This document shows, in pieces, positions 63,688 through 64,000 of a stretch of DNA of 64,000 bases. Origin of the DNA: DASUPK01 sp963744105 (GTDB taxonomy: Bacteria > Actinomycetota > Thermoleophilia > Solirubrobacterales > 70-9); NCBI GenBank assembly GCA_963744105.1, contig CAVUSJ010000004.1, forward strand, positions 310,001 through 374,000, given 5' to 3'. Each line of letters starts with the position of its first letter. The stretch's first letter is position 1. The notes below the pieces were generated by a model that searched no databases, was not told the origin of the DNA, and saw only the letters and a list, made by a program, of their open reading frames with translations. The translations under genes were made by a program, and so were the position numbers.

Positions 63688-64000
63688 CTACTCGCTCAGG
63701 TCCGCCGCCTCCAGCGCCTCGGCGGGCGACCAGTAGACCTCCCAGCGGACGGCCCTCTCGCCGCGGAACCCGAACAGATGGCCGATCCGCCGGTCGAGCT
63801 CCATCTCGGTGTGGCGTCCGCGGGATCGCAGCCGTACCGTCACCACCACGGTGTCCTCGCCGACCGCGAAGCGCTCCGCCTCGGCATGAAGGTATTCCCA
63901 CGCCTCGAGCGACTCATCGAGCGCTCGCCGCAGGCCCTCGTAACCGTGGTAGCTGCCGCCGCCGCCGGGGAGCTCCGGCGGCTGAACCAGCTCGATCTCG
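63688..64000 (-). CDS. SnoaL/NTF2-like protein, 3' part
   Basis: The gene enters from the right edge and stops at 63690-63688. The visible 103 codons read SYHGYEGLRRALDESLEAWE, ERFAVGEDTVVVTVRLRSRG, RIGHLFGFRGERAVRWEVYW and SPAEALEAADLSE, the regular alpha plus beta pattern of the SnoaL-like/NTF2 fold. Members often act as small-molecule isomerases or as unknown ligand-binding proteins. Its start lies beyond the window. Confidence 0.75.
   Translation of the reverse strand, partial: EIELVQPPELPGGGGSYHGYEGLRRALDESLEAWEYLHAEAERFAVGEDTVVVTVRLRSRGRHTEMELDRRIGHLFGFRGERAVRWEVYWSPAEALEAADLSE

Overview
The window is GC-rich and has the gene style of a deep-branching actinobacterium, most likely class Thermoleophilia (Solirubrobacter/Conexibacter-like). 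This is an inference from several features: the actinobacterial dnaK-grpE-dnaJ-hspR order, an inositol-phosphate synthase beside a CDP-alcohol phosphotransferase, F420/deazaflavin-type oxidoreductases, and secreted proteins with the Cys-containing Ig-like repeat common in that class. Genes are tightly packed, and many start codons overlap the previous stop (ATGA, GTGA, TTGA).

Layout. 1-5 kb: a partial GYD-domain gene, a methyltransferase, an enoyl-CoA hydratase, and a membrane protein/lytic transglycosylase pair. 5-12.5 kb: the heat-shock block, with clpB on its own promoter and dnaK-grpE-dnaJ-hspR as one operon. 12.5-16 kb: a secreted nuclease-like enzyme, cytochrome c, endonuclease III and a dehalogenase-like hydrolase. 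16-21 kb: a five-gene membrane-lipid operon (two Aur1-type PAP2 enzymes, a polytopic membrane protein, a phosphatidylinositol-phosphate synthase-like enzyme, inositol-3-phosphate synthase) closed by a hairpin terminator. 21-43 kb: ordinary chromosomal genes, including a glycosyltransferase-PHP fusion, a degenerate uracil-DNA-glycosylase-like protein, an endoglycoceramidase-like GH5, an RlmD-like methyltransferase, phasin-like proteins, argF, tRNA-Glu, an SQR-like flavoprotein, lgt, an ATP-grasp protein, tRNA-Val, phoD, an FtsH-type protease and a cold-shock protein.

43.4-49 kb: an integrated element sits at tRNA-Asp. Its integrase reads into the tRNA and is coupled to an excisionase-like HTH gene and a replication-relaxation protein, followed by a conjugation-type ATPase. 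Upstream of the ATPase is an unusual 0.5-kb block of nested and tandem perfect hairpins, which is the best candidate here for an undescribed element (transfer or replication origin, or structured RNA). An RNase HI gene follows. I saw no second copy of the tRNA 3' end, so the far boundary is unknown.

50-60 kb: an accessory zone of poorly characterised membrane proteins. It includes a pentapeptide-repeat protein and two related membrane proteins (one with a Vps62-like C-terminal domain) flanking an opposite-strand papain-like protease/phospholipase-D operon. 60-64 kb: a cholesterol-oxidase-like GMC flavoprotein is translationally coupled to an alpha/beta hydrolase with a Cys at the nucleophile position, followed by a partial NTF2-like gene.

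Caution: at least eight genes carry single-base frameshifts whose reading frame resumes at once with good protein-family match (including argF and the end of phoD). This density suggests residual indel errors in the assembly more than true gene decay. Those entries are flagged.
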